From positions 84,097,705-84,161,704 of the forward strand of contig CM063499.1 in the NCBI GenBank assembly GCA_032207245.1: 64,000 nucleotides of DNA, in the 5' to 3' direction. Positions within the stretch are counted from its first letter, which is position 1; each line of letters starts with the position of its first letter. The notes under the pieces are model-generated. The model saw only the letters and a list, made by a program, of their open reading frames with translations. It ran no database searches and was not told the origin of the DNA. A program made the position numbers and the translations under genes. The stretch comes from Pardosa pseudoannulata (lineage: Eukaryota; Arthropoda; Arachnida; Araneae; Lycosidae). This document shows, one piece after another, positions 62,527 to 64,000 of this stretch.

Positions 62527-62999
62527 TCAAGCCGGTTGATAGCCAAAGCCTGCTCCCCTGTAATTACTGGAGGTAAACTTAATAATATTCATACTTATTA
62601 CCTCGGAATATTTTGATTAAGGAATAACGCATAAAAACAAAAAGAAAATTGTAATAAATTGTTGGACATTGATGAATGCCGAGTAATGAATGTTATACAT
62701 ATTAATCCAGAAATAATGTTTGTAAATAATTAGTGTACATAATAAATGTTTTAGTTCAAATATAAAGTATCACCTTTTTACTGTGTTTCCCCTTTAAGAA
62801 AATATACTGGTGTTTGTGTTGTAAGTAGATTACAACAGTATAATAAAATTACAAAAAAGTAAATAGGGTCAAGGCACAAAATTAAATAGAAATAAAATGG
62901 TAGAACCTTAGCAAATCAACACTTCCTTGGGCAACTGGGTAAGAAAATATGTTTTATCCTATCATCATGTACAGCCCATTATTGCTTTGCTATTAAATG
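62527..62999. other. AT-rich intron-like sequence
   Basis: No coding or repeat signal is evident. It lies upstream, in minus-strand sense, of the esterase exon and is probably intronic. Confidence 0.4.
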
Positions 63000-63001
63000 A
63001 A

Positions 63002-63003
<2 letters not shown>

Positions 63004-63059
<56 letters not shown>

Positions 63060-63093
63060 TCATATACATATAAATATATATATATTATATATA

Positions 63094-63140
<47 letters not shown>
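63004..63140. repeat. Two TA microsatellites separated by an interrupted spacer
   Basis: TA runs at about 63005-63053 and 63092-63140 with TATACATATAAA-like sequence between them. Minus-strand Ile-Tyr frames here are artefacts. Confidence 0.95.
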
Positions 63141-63146
<6 letters not shown>

Positions 63147-63310
63147 TTCCTGTTAATATAATTATATATTGTAGTGAGAAATATATATAGTAACGTATAG
63201 TTACTATTTATTCCGAGCAATTTTCTATACACCTTATATTAAAAAAAATTTCAGTTTTTAGTTGCCTGGTCATAACACTAGACAAAAAATGAAATTCATG
63301 CCGACTCTCT

Positions 63311-63325
63311 CTGTATGTATGTATG

Positions 63326-63388
<63 letters not shown>
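63311..63388. repeat. (TGTA)n then (TA)n microsatellite
   Basis: Several TGTA units from about 63313 lead into a TA run of about 50 bases. Confidence 0.95.
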
Positions 63389-63391
<3 letters not shown>

Positions 63392-63918
63392 ATAATTATT
63401 TCCTCTAGTCACAATAATTATGTAGCCCCTATTATTTTTACTTGTCTGGGCTACTGGGCAAGGAGAGGCTTAATCAGCTAACAGTAAAAACGATGCAATC
63501 GGTCCACATTGAAGACAACGGCACAAGTAAAATTAAAACTTTATTTTAGAGCTGCTAAAAAAGGACATCTTTACTACTCAACGACAGACAAGAGAAAGAC
63601 ACAAAAATCCCTTTGCTGGAACAGAGGTGCACCCAAGAGCGAAGACAGAAAGAATTTTTCCAAGGGACAAGAAACTTAGTCAGCGAATTTAACTGTTTAA
63701 ATAAGCCATTTGCCAACGACAGCTGGAAAACAAGTTGAATAGACAGAAAATCGACATCTATAGGACAGAAAACTTTGGGAAATGTATCAAAAGAATTTTA
63801 AGTCGAGTACGCTCCTTTGATTAAGACATTTAGAGACTGGGAAAAAGATTTTAAGGAATTAGAATGGGAGAGAGAAGGGTTTTAAGGAAATATTAAAGTT
63901 AAATAATTATGATATATT

Positions 63919-63921
<3 letters not shown>
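63389..63921. other. Unrecognised sequence of moderate GC content
   Basis: About 530 bp without a long open frame. It is less AT-rich than its neighbours and contains AG-rich words (GACAGACAAGAGAAAGACAC), but I recognise no repeat or RNA gene. Confidence 0.4.

Positions 63922-64000
<79 letters not shown>
63922..64000. repeat. (CA)n(TA)n microsatellite running off the window
   Basis: About 25 CA repeats (63923-63973) followed by TA repeats to the last base; the end is not in the window. Confidence 0.97.

Overview
The window is repeat-dominated eukaryotic DNA, most likely arthropod. It is AT-rich, its coding exons carry GT-AG introns, and it holds long TA, TC and CA microsatellites, a Gypsy-type gag fragment of the kind common in arthropods, several terminal-inverted-repeat (TIR) elements, and one GC-rich carboxylesterase exon in AT-rich surroundings. 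Dense microsatellites plus GC-rich exons would suit a crustacean, but an insect or chelicerate cannot be excluded.

Layout. 1-700 is AT-rich flank. 701-31500 is one head-to-tail satellite array with a 203-bp monomer, about 152 copies. 31501-36110 is AT-rich, with a 247-bp-period duplication joined by perfect palindromes, a TIR relic at 34369-35126 and one weak exon candidate. 36111-38250 is almost pure A/T. 38369-44860 is a tandem duplication (unit about 3.2-3.3 kb). It carries minus-strand remnants of a two-exon gene, with two C2H2 fingers followed by a Cys/His-rich region, and a second C2H2 module. A third, inverted copy of the second module lies at 46071-47219, bounded by inverted repeats. 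A broken gag fragment sits between them at 44948-45780.

47350-55914 is a patchwork of short DNA-transposon relics: inverted-repeat pairs at 47350-48455, 48487-49040 and 49060-49354, a 1.8-kb element with TA-flanked pogo/Tigger-like ends at 51238-53050, a 53.4-54.35 kb repeat family, and a 0.47-kb element at 55443-55914. From 55.9 to 61.5 kb I see AT-rich non-coding DNA with hairpins, a degenerate 60-75-bp tandem repeat and a duplicated TC/TA-bearing unit rich in ATCGAT.

The only well-supported conserved host gene is on the minus strand. The C-terminal exon of a type-B carboxylesterase-like protein lies at 61594-62019, behind a clear splice acceptor; its upstream exons should lie beyond the window, at higher coordinates. 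The remainder is intron-like DNA with microsatellites.

No operon-like or multi-gene system is visible. The most unusual items are the satellite's variable segment, which keeps dyad symmetry in different sequence forms; a zinc-finger module that is both tandemly duplicated and found between inverted repeats; a heptamer (TTGGCGA) crowded into 40.5-55.9 kb; and a 1.3-kb stretch of one duplicate that has lost G/C-containing words, possibly an assembly defect.
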